A DNA stretch of 64,000 nt from Polaribacter sejongensis (GCF_038024065.1 NZ_CP150667.1:2859501-2923500), one strand, 5' to 3'; numbered from the stretch's first letter, positions 8,922 through 18,996 are shown. The notes: a model not told the origin generated them from the letters alone. Made by a program: numbers and translations.

Positions 8922-10199
8922 ATGAAAAAACAATACATAGTTTTAGCGTTGTTGTTAGTGAGTTTCCAATTTGTAAACGCACAATTTACGTTAGATGGAG
9001 AGTTTAGACCACGTACAGAATATAGAAATGGTTTTGGAAGTTTAATTCCGGATGCAGCAGATGCAAGTTTTGGAATTTCTACAAGAGTACGTTTAAATAC
9101 GAGCTACATGACCGATAATTATTGGGTATATGTTAGTTTACAAGATGTAATGGTTTGGGGAGAAAATAGACAAATTTTGCCTTACGATCAAAATAATTCT
9201 TTTGCCGTTTTTCAGGCTTGGGCAGAATTAAAGTTAGGCGAGAATACTTCTACAAGAGTTGGTCGTCAAGTTTTATCTTATGATGATCAAAGAATTTTAG
9301 GAGGTTTAGATTGGGCGCAGCAAGGTAGAAATCACGATGCTGCTTTATTAAAGTATAGAAAGGAAAATTTCATGTTAGATGTTGCTTTAGCATTTAATCA
9401 AGATTACTCAAATCCAACCGGTTTTCAATCCGCAGGAACTGCGTACAACACAACAGGTTATTTCTCATATAAAACCATGCAGATGTTGTATATGAAGCAA
9501 AAATGGGAAAAATTATCTGGTAGTTTATTGTTATTAAACAACGGTTTTCAAGAATTTGATGCTGTAACAAATGAAGCAGACGGCGTAAGTAATTTACAAA
9601 CTTTAGGAACGCATTTAGAATACAAAGATGGAAGTTTTGGTTTGTCTGCAAATGCATTCTTACAAACAGGAAAACGTCAGGGAGATGTTGATGTAAAAGG
9701 CGCTTATTTAGTAGGTTTGGACGCCACTTACAAAGTAGCTCCAAAAGTAGGTTTAGGAGCCGGTTTAGAGGTAATAAGTGGTAATGATGGCGCTGCAGGA
9801 GAAACCGGAGCTTTCTTTCCATTATATGGAACAAACCATAAGTTTAATGGGTTTATGGATTATTTCTATGTAGGTAATCATGCAAACTCAGTTGGTTTGG
9901 TAGATTATCATGTAAGCGCAAAATTTACTATAAATGATTCTTCTAGTTTAATGGTAAAAGCGCTTAATTTTAGAGGAGAACAAGCCTTAGCAAGTGGAGA
10001 AAAATCTTTAGGAACAGAAATAGACTTGGTTTATAGTAAGAAATTTAAAGGCTATTCTTTAGCACTTGGGTATTCTCAAATGTTTGCAAGCGATGGTATG
10101 TATGAATTAAAAGGAATTACAGAAACTGCTGCTGCAGGAACACAAAATTGGGCTTGGGCAATGTTGGTCATTAAGCCTAAGTTTTTAAGCGGAAAATAA
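8922..10199 (+). CDS. Outer-membrane beta-barrel protein, alginate-export (AlgE-like) family
   Basis: A 425-residue protein with a signal peptide (MKKQYIVLALLLVSFQFVNAQ) and a run of alternating amphipathic strands typical of an outer-membrane barrel. The N-terminal GEFRPRTEYRNGF and the later RVGRQVLSYDDQRILGG are characteristic of the alginate-export domain family. Many members are not alginate-specific. The position after the nitrate genes, with the same orientation and a 134-bp gap, suggests a passive channel for nitrate or another small anion, which is inference. A strong terminator follows at 10272-10299. Confidence 0.75.
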   Translation: MKKQYIVLALLLVSFQFVNAQFTLDGEFRPRTEYRNGFGSLIPDAADASFGISTRVRLNTSYMTDNYWVYVSLQDVMVWGENRQILPYDQNNSFAVFQAWAELKLGENTSTRVGRQVLSYDDQRILGGLDWAQQGRNHDAALLKYRKENFMLDVALAFNQDYSNPTGFQSAGTAYNTTGYFSYKTMQMLYMKQKWEKLSGSLLLLNNGFQEFDAVTNEADGVSNLQTLGTHLEYKDGSFGLSANAFLQTGKRQGDVDVKGAYLVGLDATYKVAPKVGLGAGLEVISGNDGAAGETGAFFPLYGTNHKFNGFMDYFYVGNHANSVGLVDYHVSAKFTINDSSSLMVKALNFRGEQALASGEKSLGTEIDLVYSKKFKGYSLALGYSQMFASDGMYELKGITETAAAGTQNWAWAMLVIKPKFLSGK

Positions 10200-10271
10200 T
10201 AAAGTAGTACAGTAAACTATTAGTATTATAATTCCTTTTAGTGTTAAGAATTATAATAACTAATGTTTTTA

Positions 10272-10299
10272 ATCCCTCTTTTAGAGGGATTTTTCTTTT
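10272..10299 (+). terminator. Rho-independent terminator after the porin-like gene
   Basis: ATCCCTCT pairs perfectly with AGAGGGAT across a 3-nt loop and is followed by a T-rich tract (TTTTCTTTT). It ends the nitrate and porin transcription block. Confidence 0.85.
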
Positions 10300-10608
10300 A
10301 GATAATATTTCTAGTGTCTACTAAAAACATCACGTTTTTAAGTTGGCTTTATGAAATTCAATTTGGTTAGATAGAAACTATTACGTGAAGATTTGAATTA
10401 CGAATATTTTTTTAAAAACGATTTTTTAACATACAAAATACTTAAAAACAGTTAGTTGATAGAGTCTTGTTTCTTATGTCTTTTAGAGCAGCGGTCTTAA
10501 TTCTTTTTAAGATACGCTAATGATAGATTACTTTATAAAATAGAGCAGAAAATCTTTATTATTTTCAACTTTTAATCATGATATTATTAGTAATTTTATC
10601 AAAAAAAA
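10300..10608. other. Noncoding gap before the HAD phosphatase gene
   Basis: AT-rich sequence in which I see no ORF, repeat element or clear regulator site. TAATTTTA at 10591-10598 is a one-mismatch -7 element shortly before the next start codon. Confidence 0.4.
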
Positions 10609-11259
10609 ATGAAGTATAAAGCTGTTATTTTCGATTTAGATGGAACGCTTGTTAACTCAATAAAGGATATTGCCGATGCAATGAATATTGTACTCGAAAA
10701 ACGCAAATATCCTACTTACAATTATGAAACTTACAAAACTTTTGTAGGTAGTGGAGTTAGAAGTTTGGTGGTAAAGGCACTTCCAGATGAAAACCCTAAG
10801 GATGAAGAAGTAGCAGCATGTTTGAAAGATATGATGCAGGTGTACAGTGCAATTTGTACTAATAAAACTGAACCTTATGAAGGGATCTTAGATTTATTAC
10901 ATCAATTAAAGGCTAAGAATATTAAAATAAGTGTGCTTTCTAATAAAGAAGATACTTTGACTAAAAAAATATCGGCCTTTTTGTTACCAGAATTTTTAAG
11001 TCCGGTTTTAGGATTGAAAGTTGAGGTTGATAAAAAACCAAATCCGAAAGTAGCTTTGGAAATCTGTGATGAAATACAGATAAAACCAGAAGAAACTATT
11101 TTTGTTGGCGATACAGATGTAGATATTCTTGTTGCTAGAAAAGCAAAAATGCTTCCCGTTGGTGTGTCTTGGGGATTTAGAGATAAAAAAGGATTGATAG
11201 AAGCTGGAGCAGCGCATATTTTAGAACATCCATCAGATTTGATGAAAATTATATTGTAA
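10609..11259 (+). CDS. HAD-superfamily phosphatase, phosphoglycolate phosphatase-like
   Basis: A 216-residue haloacid dehalogenase hydrolase. Motif I is FDLDGTLVNS with nucleophile Asp9 and acid/base Asp11. Motif II is VLSNKED, motif III is the Lys in KKPNPK, and motif IV is VGDTDVDILVARKA. A helical cap domain lies between motifs I and II. The sequence fits the Gph/PGP branch, which dephosphorylates 2-phosphoglycolate or similar small phosphates, but HAD specificity is not readable from motifs. It stands alone between terminators and is not clearly part of the nitrate cluster or the PUL. Confidence 0.85.
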   Translation: MKYKAVIFDLDGTLVNSIKDIADAMNIVLEKRKYPTYNYETYKTFVGSGVRSLVVKALPDENPKDEEVAACLKDMMQVYSAICTNKTEPYEGILDLLHQLKAKNIKISVLSNKEDTLTKKISAFLLPEFLSPVLGLKVEVDKKPNPKVALEICDEIQIKPEETIFVGDTDVDILVARKAKMLPVGVSWGFRDKKGLIEAGAAHILEHPSDLMKIIL

Positions 11260-11375
11260 TACCAATTTAATATCCTTCGACATGCTCAGGAAGATATTTT
11301 TGAGTTTTAATTGTTTTACGAGATTATATAATTTAACTGGTATACTATATCTAGTATAGAATGAATTGAATAAAA

Positions 11376-11405
11376 AAAATCGTCTAAATTTCTTTAGACG
11401 ATTTT
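11376..11405. terminator. Bidirectional terminator between convergent genes
   Basis: AAAATCGTCTAAA pairs with TTTAGACGATTTT around a TTTC loop. A-rich sequence on the left and T-rich sequence on the right allow it to act on both strands. It sits between the HAD gene and the lower-strand symporter. Confidence 0.85.
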
Positions 11406-11429
11406 TGTTATAAACTATTTCGATAACTC

Positions 11430-13058
11430 TTACCAGAATAAACAGTACAATACGGTTAATAAAATACACACTGTAATAGATCCCATATTAAATAATGGAG
11501 ACGTTTTAAATAAGTCTTTCGTAATTTCAATTCCTTTAGGATCATCTGCTCCTTTATTCTGAATATTACTCATTATCATAATAATAGCCAAAGTTAAAAG
11601 CGTTGTAATCCCCATTTGATGCATCCAAGGTTCGAATACTGCAATTGGAATAAACTTTAATGCCAATGCAATCGGAATTGATAAAATCGCTCCCCAAATT
11701 GCTGCATTATTGGTTGTTTTTTTCCAAAATAAACCTAACATAAATACTGCTAAAATACCAGGACTTACAATACCTGTATATTCTTGAATGAATTGAAATG
11801 CTTGATCAATACCACCTAATAATGGCGCAACAATTACTGCAATAACCAAAGCAGCTGCAGCAGAAATTCTACCCACATTTACTGTAGTTTTATCATCTGC
11901 ATTTTTGTTGATGTATTGCTTGTAAATATCCATGGTGAAAATGGTAGATGTAGAGTTTAACATCGAAGCTAAAGAAGATACAATTGCCGCTGCTAAAGCT
12001 GCAAAAGCAACACCTTTTAATCCGGTTGGTAAAAATTGTAACAACCAAGGATATGCTTTATCAGCTTGATCTACAGAAGGTACATTTAACATACCCGCTT
12101 CACCTAAATTAGCCATAATAGCTGGATCATTTACCATTACATACGCTGCAATACCAGGAATTACTACAATTAAAGGAATTATTAATTTTAAAAATGCCGC
12201 TAATAAAATTCCTTTTTGAGATTCTTTTAAAGATTTAGCTGCTAAAGTTCTTTGAATAATATATTGGTTGAAACCCCAATAGTACAAGTTGGCAACCCAT
12301 AAACCACCAACCAATACCCAGATACCAGGTAAGTTTACATAGTTATCATTAGATTCTTCTAAAATCATGTGGAATTTTTCTGGTGCTGCTTCCCAAACTT
12401 TAGAGAAACCAGCTAACATTCCTTCTCCTCCAGAAACCGTATTTAAAGCTAAATAAGTAGTTATCAAACCACCAAAAACTAAAAATACTACTTGTATTAC
12501 GTCTGTCCAAGCTACTGCAGATAAACCTCCGTATAAAGAATACGCAGCTGCAAATAATGCTAAACCAATTATAGCGTACATCATATCTACGCCCATAATG
12601 GTTTCAATAGCCAAACCTCCTAAATACAGTACAGAAGCAAGGTTTACAAAGATGTAAAGTGCTAACCAGAATACTGCTAAGATGGTTTTAAGATTGGTAG
12701 AAAAACGTTTTTCAACAAATTCTGGAATGGTATACAATCCTTTTTCAATAAAAATAGGTAAGAAATATTTACCCACAATGATTAATGTTAAGGCTGCCAT
12801 CCATTCATAAGAAGCAATTGCAATACCTAGTGCAAAACCAGAACCAGACATTCCTATAAATTGTTCTGCAGAAATATTTGCAGCAATTAAAGAAGTACCA
12901 ATTGCCCACCATGGCAAAGATTTACTTGCCAAGAAGTAGTCTTCTGCATTTTTTTGGTGTCCCTTTTTATCTCGAGAAACCCATAAACCTACACCTAAAA
13001 TTAAAATGGCATATGCAATAAAAACTACATAGTCCCACATTTCAAAACCTGCTTTCAT
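11430..13058 (-). CDS. Sodium/solute symporter (SSS family), probable sugar transporter
   Basis: A 542-residue integral membrane protein with about 13-14 hydrophobic spans, the usual size for bacterial SGLT-like symporters. Recognisable parts are the N-terminal span (WDYVVFIAYAILILGVGLW), the linker EDYFLASKSLPWW and the SAEQFIGMSGSG segment around the sodium/substrate site. It should take up a monosaccharide or related solute with Na+ across the inner membrane. Its upstream region carries a PUL-type motif (TGTAACATAATTACTCCC) 60 nt before a perfect -7 element, so it probably imports a sugar released by this PUL. An ATG at 13040 is an alternative start. Confidence 0.9.
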   Translation of the reverse strand: MKAGFEMWDYVVFIAYAILILGVGLWVSRDKKGHQKNAEDYFLASKSLPWWAIGTSLIAANISAEQFIGMSGSGFALGIAIASYEWMAALTLIIVGKYFLPIFIEKGLYTIPEFVEKRFSTNLKTILAVFWLALYIFVNLASVLYLGGLAIETIMGVDMMYAIIGLALFAAAYSLYGGLSAVAWTDVIQVVFLVFGGLITTYLALNTVSGGEGMLAGFSKVWEAAPEKFHMILEESNDNYVNLPGIWVLVGGLWVANLYYWGFNQYIIQRTLAAKSLKESQKGILLAAFLKLIIPLIVVIPGIAAYVMVNDPAIMANLGEAGMLNVPSVDQADKAYPWLLQFLPTGLKGVAFAALAAAIVSSLASMLNSTSTIFTMDIYKQYINKNADDKTTVNVGRISAAAALVIAVIVAPLLGGIDQAFQFIQEYTGIVSPGILAVFMLGLFWKKTTNNAAIWGAILSIPIALALKFIPIAVFEPWMHQMGITTLLTLAIIMIMSNIQNKGADDPKGIEITKDLFKTSPLFNMGSITVCILLTVLYCLFW

Positions 13059-13147
13059 TATTTATTATAATTTGTTTATTACTTAATGGCTATTACATGT
13101 ATTGCTTAGCCGCACACTGATACTAATTATTGTTATAAAATTATAAA

Positions 13148-13175
13148 TATGCCTCAAAATAAATTAAGAGGCATA
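13148..13175 (-). other. Hairpin in the probable 5' leader of the symporter mRNA
   Basis: TATGCCTC pairs perfectly with GAGGCATA across a 12-nt loop, about 90 nt before the symporter start and downstream of its probable promoter. It has no T-tract, so it is not an obvious terminator. A role in mRNA stability or translation is possible. Confidence 0.4.
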
Positions 13176-13271
13176 CTGCTATTGGGGGATTCATATTTTG
13201 TCTAACTCTTTTCTTGGAGTTTTAATTTTTACACTGAAAATTACCTTCATTATGTAGTTCTCTATGCTTTA

Positions 13272-13339
13272 CAAACGTATTGTTAATTACTTGTTAAGAG
13301 GGTGGTGATTTGTATCTAAATGGGAGTAATTATGTTACA
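13272..13339 (-). promoter_or_regulatory. PUL regulator motif and -7 element of the symporter
   Basis: On the lower strand, TGTAACATAA-TTAC-TCCC-ATTTAGATAC begins at 13339. TACGTTTG, a perfect TANNTTTG, begins at 13279, 60 nt later. The motif matches the first half of the PUL consensus with few differences. The spacing is about one helical turn longer than the 49 nt seen at most sites. The rest of the 447-bp gap holds the leader hairpin and the terminator at 13443-13482. Confidence 0.6.
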
Positions 13340-13442
13340 TTCTAAATTATTTCCCTCCTTAATTGATTGATTTTTACAAGTTGTTTTAATCAATTTTAAG
13401 ATTCATTTATTTTAATTAAGTTGTAACTTCTATTAGTAGACC

Positions 13443-13482
13443 AAAAAATAAAGGGTAAGAAGTTTTAAACTTCTTACCCTTT
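13443..13482 (-). terminator. Terminator of the LamG-like T9SS gene
   Basis: A perfect 16-bp inverted repeat, AAAGGGTAAGAAGTTT and AAACTTCTTACCCTTT, lies just downstream of the lower-strand stop. On that strand it is followed by ATTTTTTT. It is a strong intrinsic terminator. Confidence 0.9.
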
Positions 13483-13505
13483 ACCAAATTCAAATAATAA
13501 TTATG

Positions 13506-14615
13506 TTATTCTTTAACCACTTTTAAGGTTTTTACTTCTAAATTGTTCGTATCAGTAGCTTTTAATAAATAGATACCAGCTTTTAAATCACTCATATCTA
13601 CACTGTTTGTTACTTTTTGAGAAAGTACTTTTGCACCTAATATATTATAGATTTCTACAGAAGAAACAGTATTTGTAGAAAAGTATAAAACATCTTTTAC
13701 TGGGTTAGGGAATGTTTTAAATGTTTCTTTAGATAATTGGTTAACTGCTAAAGTGCCGCCATTGAATAATTTTGTAACATCTGCATCTGAAATAGCTTTT
13801 TTATAAACTTGAATGTTATCCATTCTAGTTTGTAAATCTGCAATTCTTCCATCAGATCTAAGGCCATTAGTCGTAAATTCTCCAGTAGTAGCGTCTAAAT
13901 GGTCTGTTGTAGCATTATGATCTTGTCCTGTAAAACCTAGATAAATTTTTCTGTTATTCCACTCTCCACTAGCTTGAGCGGCATCTGAAGTACTTGCTAA
14001 AGCTCCATCTACATAAAAACGATACATTTGATCTGAAGCTGTGTATGTTAATACGATATTTTTAAAAACTGGTAGAACGGTACCATATGGAAATCCGCCA
14101 AAAGCTAATCCCATACCACTCGTATATCCACCATTTTTAGAAGTTATTCTATCAGATTTCCATACTCCAGTAGATTCCTCACCTACTATCGTAATAAAAC
14201 CACAACTAGTACTTCCCATTTTGTGACCAAATTGTTTGTAATCTAATCTAAGCGTAAAGTCATCAGCACCCAAAGCATTTTCGTCAATTATAATATGACC
14301 TGTATAATCTCCTTGAAAGGTTTTACTAGAACTATCTGTATCTGTAACAACAGTGTTTGCAAATTGAGCACGGTCAATAATCTGACCACCTGCTCCAGAA
14401 TCACTAACATATTGAATAATATCTCCTCCAGCACTATCAAAAATATACGAGCTTTCTGCAACATACGCTAGAACGTTTTCTGTTGGCTCTACATGTGTTA
14501 CTCCAGTTGGTAGGCTAGATAAAGGGTCAGTACCTTCAAAGTCTATTGTAAATTCTTGTGAAAACCCTAAAAAGCTAACACATAGTAAAGTAAGTAAAAA
14601 GTAATTTTTTTTCAT
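13506..14615 (-). CDS. Secreted LamG/concanavalin-like protein with T9SS sorting domain
   Basis: A 369-residue protein with a signal peptide (MKKNYFLLTLLCVSFLGFSQ), a beta-rich central part (about 25-285) and a C-terminal T9SS type A sorting domain (about 290-369, FKTFPNPVKDVLYFSTN...GIYLLKATD...LKVVKE). The centre has laminin-G/concanavalin traits such as TYTASDQMYRFYVDGALAST and MDNIQVYKKAISDADV. It probably binds or acts on the PUL glycan at the cell surface. No catalytic residues can be assigned. It is transcribed from its own promoter, which carries the PUL motif, and ends at a strong terminator. It could be a surface glycan-binding protein or a polysaccharide lyase-like enzyme; the former is favoured. 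Confidence 0.8.
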   Translation of the reverse strand: MKKNYFLLTLLCVSFLGFSQEFTIDFEGTDPLSSLPTGVTHVEPTENVLAYVAESSYIFDSAGGDIIQYVSDSGAGGQIIDRAQFANTVVTDTDSSSKTFQGDYTGHIIIDENALGADDFTLRLDYKQFGHKMGSTSCGFITIVGEESTGVWKSDRITSKNGGYTSGMGLAFGGFPYGTVLPVFKNIVLTYTASDQMYRFYVDGALASTSDAAQASGEWNNRKIYLGFTGQDHNATTDHLDATTGEFTTNGLRSDGRIADLQTRMDNIQVYKKAISDADVTKLFNGGTLAVNQLSKETFKTFPNPVKDVLYFSTNTVSSVEIYNILGAKVLSQKVTNSVDMSDLKAGIYLLKATDTNNLEVKTLKVVKE

Positions 14616-14643
14616 TTTGTTTAATTTAAATAGTTAATCTATG

Positions 14644-14711
14644 CTAATTTAAAAATAAACAAAATGAGATAGGGCATACTATTGTTTCACAATACGGTAG
14701 GAAATGTTGCA
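14644..14711 (-). promoter_or_regulatory. PUL regulator motif upstream of the LamG-like gene
   Basis: On the lower strand, TGCAACATTT-CCTA-CCGT-ATTGTGAAAC begins at 14711. The first ten bases match the consensus exactly and the downstream half is weaker. A one-mismatch -7 element, TAAATTAG, begins 60 nt later at 14651. Confidence 0.55.
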
Positions 14712-14797
14712 TCTTACTGTAAATTAGGTTATAAGAAGGTAAGTATAGGTGTTCTTATCTGAATTTATGTATGTTTGAACAGTAAAAGTATGTTTTT

Positions 14798-17700
14798 TTA
14801 AGAATCGTTATCCATAAAAGAAGTGTCACTATTTTCAATAGGTTCTTTGTGTTGTTTTATGTACTCTGAAGGACTAATGCCGTATTCTTTATTAAAACAT
14901 TTACTAAAGTACTTTTGATTATTAAAACCTGTTAAGTAGGCAACTTCAGAAATGTACATACTATTTTTCTTTAACAGTTGTTCGGCACGTTTTAGACGTA
15001 TTTTTTTTATAAAATTAACAGGTGTTTCGTTTAGAATAACCTTTAGTTTTCTATATAAATTTGCTCTACTCATACCTACTTCTGCAGCAAGGTATTCTAC
15101 ACTAAATAAATGGTCTCCCATAGAACTCTCTACAATACCGACTAGTTTTTTTATGAATTTTTCATCATTAGATTCTACTTCAATTTCAGAAGGAGCTGCT
15201 GTAATTACTTTACTATATTCGTTTTTAAGCTGTTTTCTAGATACCAAGGTGTTGTTAACTTTCCATTTAACAAACTCCATACTAAAAGGTTTTTCTATAT
15301 AATCATCGGCACCCATAGATAAGCATTCTATTTTTGTGTCTGGAGAATTTTTAGCAGTTAGCATAAAAATTGGAATGCTTTTAATTTTTGGATTTTGTTT
15401 TATTCTTTTTAACATAGAAATACCATCTTCTACTGGCATCATAATATCACTTATAACCAATTTTGGTTGTTCTTTTAAGACAATATCATAGCCTTCTTTT
15501 CCGTCTGATGCTTCTAATATATTATATTGACTTATTAACTCTTCTTTAAGCATTGTTCTTAATTCAGAATTATCATCAACAATTAAAATAGTAGGTTTTG
15601 CACTGTCTTTTGGAGTTGTTTTTTGATCGTATTCGGAAGAAATTTCTTCTATAACTTGAAATTCTGAATTTTTAATAAAGTTTTTTAATAACGGTGTACT
15701 TGTTTTTAAAATTTCATTTTTATGAAACCTTTTTTTACTAATTGGTAGGTAAAAAGTAAATTCGGTAAACTTGTTTTCTTCACTTTCTGCAAGAATAAGT
15801 CCATGGTGTCTTTCTATTAGTTTTTGAACCAATTCCATACCAATTCCTGTACCCGGAATTTGATTACTATAGGGTTTTGTTGCTTGGTAATATCTATCAA
15901 AAATATGTACTAAATCTTTTTCAGGAATACCTACTCCGTTATCTTTTACAATACATTTTATGTATTCGCTTTTAGGAAGGTTTAAATTAGTAAGCTCTTG
16001 GTCTTCTGTAGAAACTATTTTTGTTTCAACACTTATTTCTCCTCCTTCTTGAGTGTATTTGAAAGCATTTGATAATAAATTAAAAAGTATTTTTTCTAAA
16101 ATATCTACATCATACCATGCTTTTTTAGCAGGTTCGTCTGAAGTAAAGTTGTATGTAATATCATAGATTTTTGCAAAATCATTAAAGGCATTTTTTATAA
16201 TGCTTACATCTTTTATAATATCATTTTTAGAGATGTTTAATTTGAACTTTCCTTGGTCAAATTTTCGGATATCCATTATCTGATTTATAAGCCTGTGCAT
16301 TCTTAATGTATTATTGTAAATACGTTGAGAGGTAAGTGGACTTAGGGTAAACTTTTTTTCTTTTACTACTTTTTCTATCGTACCAAGAATAAGTGATAAT
16401 GGTGTTCTTAATTCATGAGAAATGTCTGTAAAAAAGATCATTTTCATTTTATTAAGCTCATTATCCTTTTCTCTACTCACAGTTTCTTTTACAAGGTTTT
16501 GTTTTAATCGGTACCATCTTCTAATTAATTTAATACTGATAAAAATGAGTATTACGCTAATTAGAAAGTAGGTTAAATAAGCCCAATTAGACCTCCAAAT
16601 AGAAGGCATTATTTTAAAAGTTAGTTCTGTTGGTATTTCATTCCAAACACCATCGCTATTAGAACTCTTTACTTTAAATTTATATGTACCAGAAGAAAGA
16701 TCATTGTAATTTGCATTTCTATTAGAAGCACTTGTGTATACCCAATAATTATTTAGACCTTCTAACATATAAGCATACTCATTTTTATATGGAGTTGTTA
16801 AGTCTAAAGAGGAAAAGTTTACTACAATATTGTTTTGATTATAAGGTAGCGTAATTGGTTCTTTTGCATCTACATTTAAGTGATTAGAAATGTGTAATTC
16901 TGAATTTATCTCGTTACTTTTTGTTGCTCCGAGTGTTGCAAAACTTGTGATTACTGTGGTTGGTAAGACACTTTTTTGAAAGAAATAATTGCTATGAACT
17001 GTGTAAAAACCTTCTGCACATCCAAAATAAATGGTGTTTTTACTATGGTTTGAAGCGCTAGAATTAAAACTAAACTGACTTTCTTTAATTCCGTCTTCAA
17101 TTTTAAAGGGAATAAATTTTTCTGTTGTTAAATCAAAACGAACCAAACCATCTTGTGTGCTTAACCAAATATTACCATCGTAGTCTTCTTCTATAGATGA
17201 AATAGTATTAGATAAAACTCCATTTAATTTTCTAAAACTTTTAAAGCTATTTGTTTCTTTAACGTATTGGTTTAAACCGCCACTTCTTGTTCCAACCCAA
17301 ATATTTTTGTTTTTATCTTCATACAAGCTTAAGATTGCATTAGATGTTAACTTATTTTCTATAGTTGGTGTATATTCTTCGATTGTTTCATTGTTTAAAT
17401 CTACTTTATAGAGACCTTCTCCCCTTGTTCCTATCCATAAATTTTGATCTTCAGTTAAAAGAAAAACTGAGGTATGGTTTTTAGCCAGTCTTGTAATAAT
17501 ATCTTGTTTAAATTTAGATATCTCATTCGTGTTATTTATAATATCTACACCACCGTTCCAAAGTGCAACCCAAATTTCGTTTTTATTAATTACTTTAATA
17601 TCAGTAATTTCATTTTTATAAGTTTTTAACTTTGTTAGTGCTAGCTTATTGGTGTCATTTTTATAAGGTTCAGATTCAAATAGACTATTACCTGATGTTA

Positions 17701-18970
17701 TATAAAGTTTGTCCTTCTCATTATTAAATGAGATATGTTTAATATTACGGATTCCAGTTTCTATTTTTGTTGATGTGTTTTTTCTAGTATTATAAGTGTA
17801 AAGACCTGTATTCATACCTACTAAGATATTATTAGGAGCATAAAAGAGTAAGCAATTTGTTAAATCATTAGCTATATTGTTAGGTGCTTTTATTTCGTTA
17901 TACTCAAAAATAGATGTTCTTACTCTGTATTTGTTAATACCTTTTAATGAGCCAATCCAGAGGTTACTATAAGTGTCAAAGACAATAGAAGTAATAAAGT
18001 TATTTTTTAAGTTTCCACTTTCAGATTCTTTAGAGTATCTAACAAAGGTGTAGTTATTATTACTTCTAGTTCCTTTAAACAATCCACTTCTAGTTCCTAT
18101 CCATAAATCTTCATTATTGGGGCTTATTGCTAATGAGGTTAGTGTAGTTTGTTCTTCTATAGAATTCGTAAAGTCAGGGTAATCTTCTATAGTTTCTACA
18201 ACTAAATCTGCTTTGTTATATTTTAAAATAAAAAAACCGTGAGGAGTAATTACAGCAAACCTATTGTTTCCAAGGTCTTTTACACTAACAATTTCTTCTT
18301 TAAAATTTGTCTCTGTGTAAGTGTTATCTTCATTTAAGATAAAAAAACCTTTGTTTGTCGCTATCCAATATCTCCCAAAATCATCTTCTATCAAAGAGTT
18401 TATCTGTGCCTTTAGTTTTGAGGCTGCAATACTGTTTGTATAGTTTTTTGTACTGTTTATTTTTTCAAAGTCTTTGTTACTATCTATTTTAAGTAGTCCT
18501 ATTCCTTTTAATTGAATAAAAATTTTTCCGCTTTTACTTTTGTATAAAACTTCTGAAGTAATGTTTTTATTAAACCCTTTAAACTTATTTTCTTTTCTGT
18601 TAAAGTGAATCAAATAACTCTCACTACCAATCCATAAATTTTTGTGCTCATCTTCTACTATAGAATTAATACTATTATTAGGTAGCGAAAAAGGTTCAAA
18701 AGCATCTTGTTGATAAGACACTAAATTGTACCCATCATATCTAAATAGCCCATTATTACTTCCTATCCATAAGTAACCAATACTATCTTCAAACAACACA
18801 TTTATCTTTTTATTAAATGCAGAACCTTGTATTATTAAGTCATTAAAATAAGGTTCATTTTTTTGTGAGAAACTTATTGTAGCAAAAGTTAGACATATAA
18901 ACAGGAATATTTTTTTTAATAGTGGTTTACAGGTTATAATCTTTGGTAGTTTTATAATCATAAAGTTCAT
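14798..18970 (-). CDS. Hybrid two-component system regulator (HTCS) of the PUL
   Basis: A 1390-residue one-protein sensor and regulator. After a signal anchor (about 20-36, ending ISFSQ) come many two-component propeller repeats (typical unit DSIGYLWIGSNNGLFRYD) to about residue 700. Then follow a Y_Y_Y domain (about 710-785), a transmembrane helix (about 793-815) and a HisKA domain with His852 in ISHELRTPLS. Next are a HATPase (NLLSNAFKYT, DNGVGIP, GTGIGMELV), a receiver with Asp1175 in VISDIMMP, and a C-terminal AraC helix-turn-helix (about 1275-1375, GMSRANLYRKL, YLTGFNNQKYFSKCF). Such proteins sense an oligosaccharide in the periplasm and activate PUL promoters. A shared promoter motif occurs before its own gene and most PUL operons. 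An ATG at 18961 is an alternative start. Confidence 0.95.
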   Translation of the reverse strand: MNFMIIKLPKIITCKPLLKKIFLFICLTFATISFSQKNEPYFNDLIIQGSAFNKKINVLFEDSIGYLWIGSNNGLFRYDGYNLVSYQQDAFEPFSLPNNSINSIVEDEHKNLWIGSESYLIHFNRKENKFKGFNKNITSEVLYKSKSGKIFIQLKGIGLLKIDSNKDFEKINSTKNYTNSIAASKLKAQINSLIEDDFGRYWIATNKGFFILNEDNTYTETNFKEEIVSVKDLGNNRFAVITPHGFFILKYNKADLVVETIEDYPDFTNSIEEQTTLTSLAISPNNEDLWIGTRSGLFKGTRSNNNYTFVRYSKESESGNLKNNFITSIVFDTYSNLWIGSLKGINKYRVRTSIFEYNEIKAPNNIANDLTNCLLFYAPNNILVGMNTGLYTYNTRKNTSTKIETGIRNIKHISFNNEKDKLYITSGNSLFESEPYKNDTNKLALTKLKTYKNEITDIKVINKNEIWVALWNGGVDIINNTNEISKFKQDIITRLAKNHTSVFLLTEDQNLWIGTRGEGLYKVDLNNETIEEYTPTIENKLTSNAILSLYEDKNKNIWVGTRSGGLNQYVKETNSFKSFRKLNGVLSNTISSIEEDYDGNIWLSTQDGLVRFDLTTEKFIPFKIEDGIKESQFSFNSSASNHSKNTIYFGCAEGFYTVHSNYFFQKSVLPTTVITSFATLGATKSNEINSELHISNHLNVDAKEPITLPYNQNNIVVNFSSLDLTTPYKNEYAYMLEGLNNYWVYTSASNRNANYNDLSSGTYKFKVKSSNSDGVWNEIPTELTFKIMPSIWRSNWAYLTYFLISVILIFISIKLIRRWYRLKQNLVKETVSREKDNELNKMKMIFFTDISHELRTPLSLILGTIEKVVKEKKFTLSPLTSQRIYNNTLRMHRLINQIMDIRKFDQGKFKLNISKNDIIKDVSIIKNAFNDFAKIYDITYNFTSDEPAKKAWYDVDILEKILFNLLSNAFKYTQEGGEISVETKIVSTEDQELTNLNLPKSEYIKCIVKDNGVGIPEKDLVHIFDRYYQATKPYSNQIPGTGIGMELVQKLIERHHGLILAESEENKFTEFTFYLPISKKRFHKNEILKTSTPLLKNFIKNSEFQVIEEISSEYDQKTTPKDSAKPTILIVDDNSELRTMLKEELISQYNILEASDGKEGYDIVLKEQPKLVISDIMMPVEDGISMLKRIKQNPKIKSIPIFMLTAKNSPDTKIECLSMGADDYIEKPFSMEFVKWKVNNTLVSRKQLKNEYSKVITAAPSEIEVESNDEKFIKKLVGIVESSMGDHLFSVEYLAAEVGMSRANLYRKLKVILNETPVNFIKKIRLKRAEQLLKKNSMYISEVAYLTGFNNQKYFSKCFNKEYGISPSEYIKQHKEPIENSDTSFMDNDS

Positions 18971-18996
18971 TATTAATAGTTTCTGTACGGGTACTA

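Noticed and set aside
8922..10199. Alginate export function for the porin-like protein
   Set aside because: The family name reflects its first member. No alginate synthesis genes are near, and the nitrate genes are adjacent.
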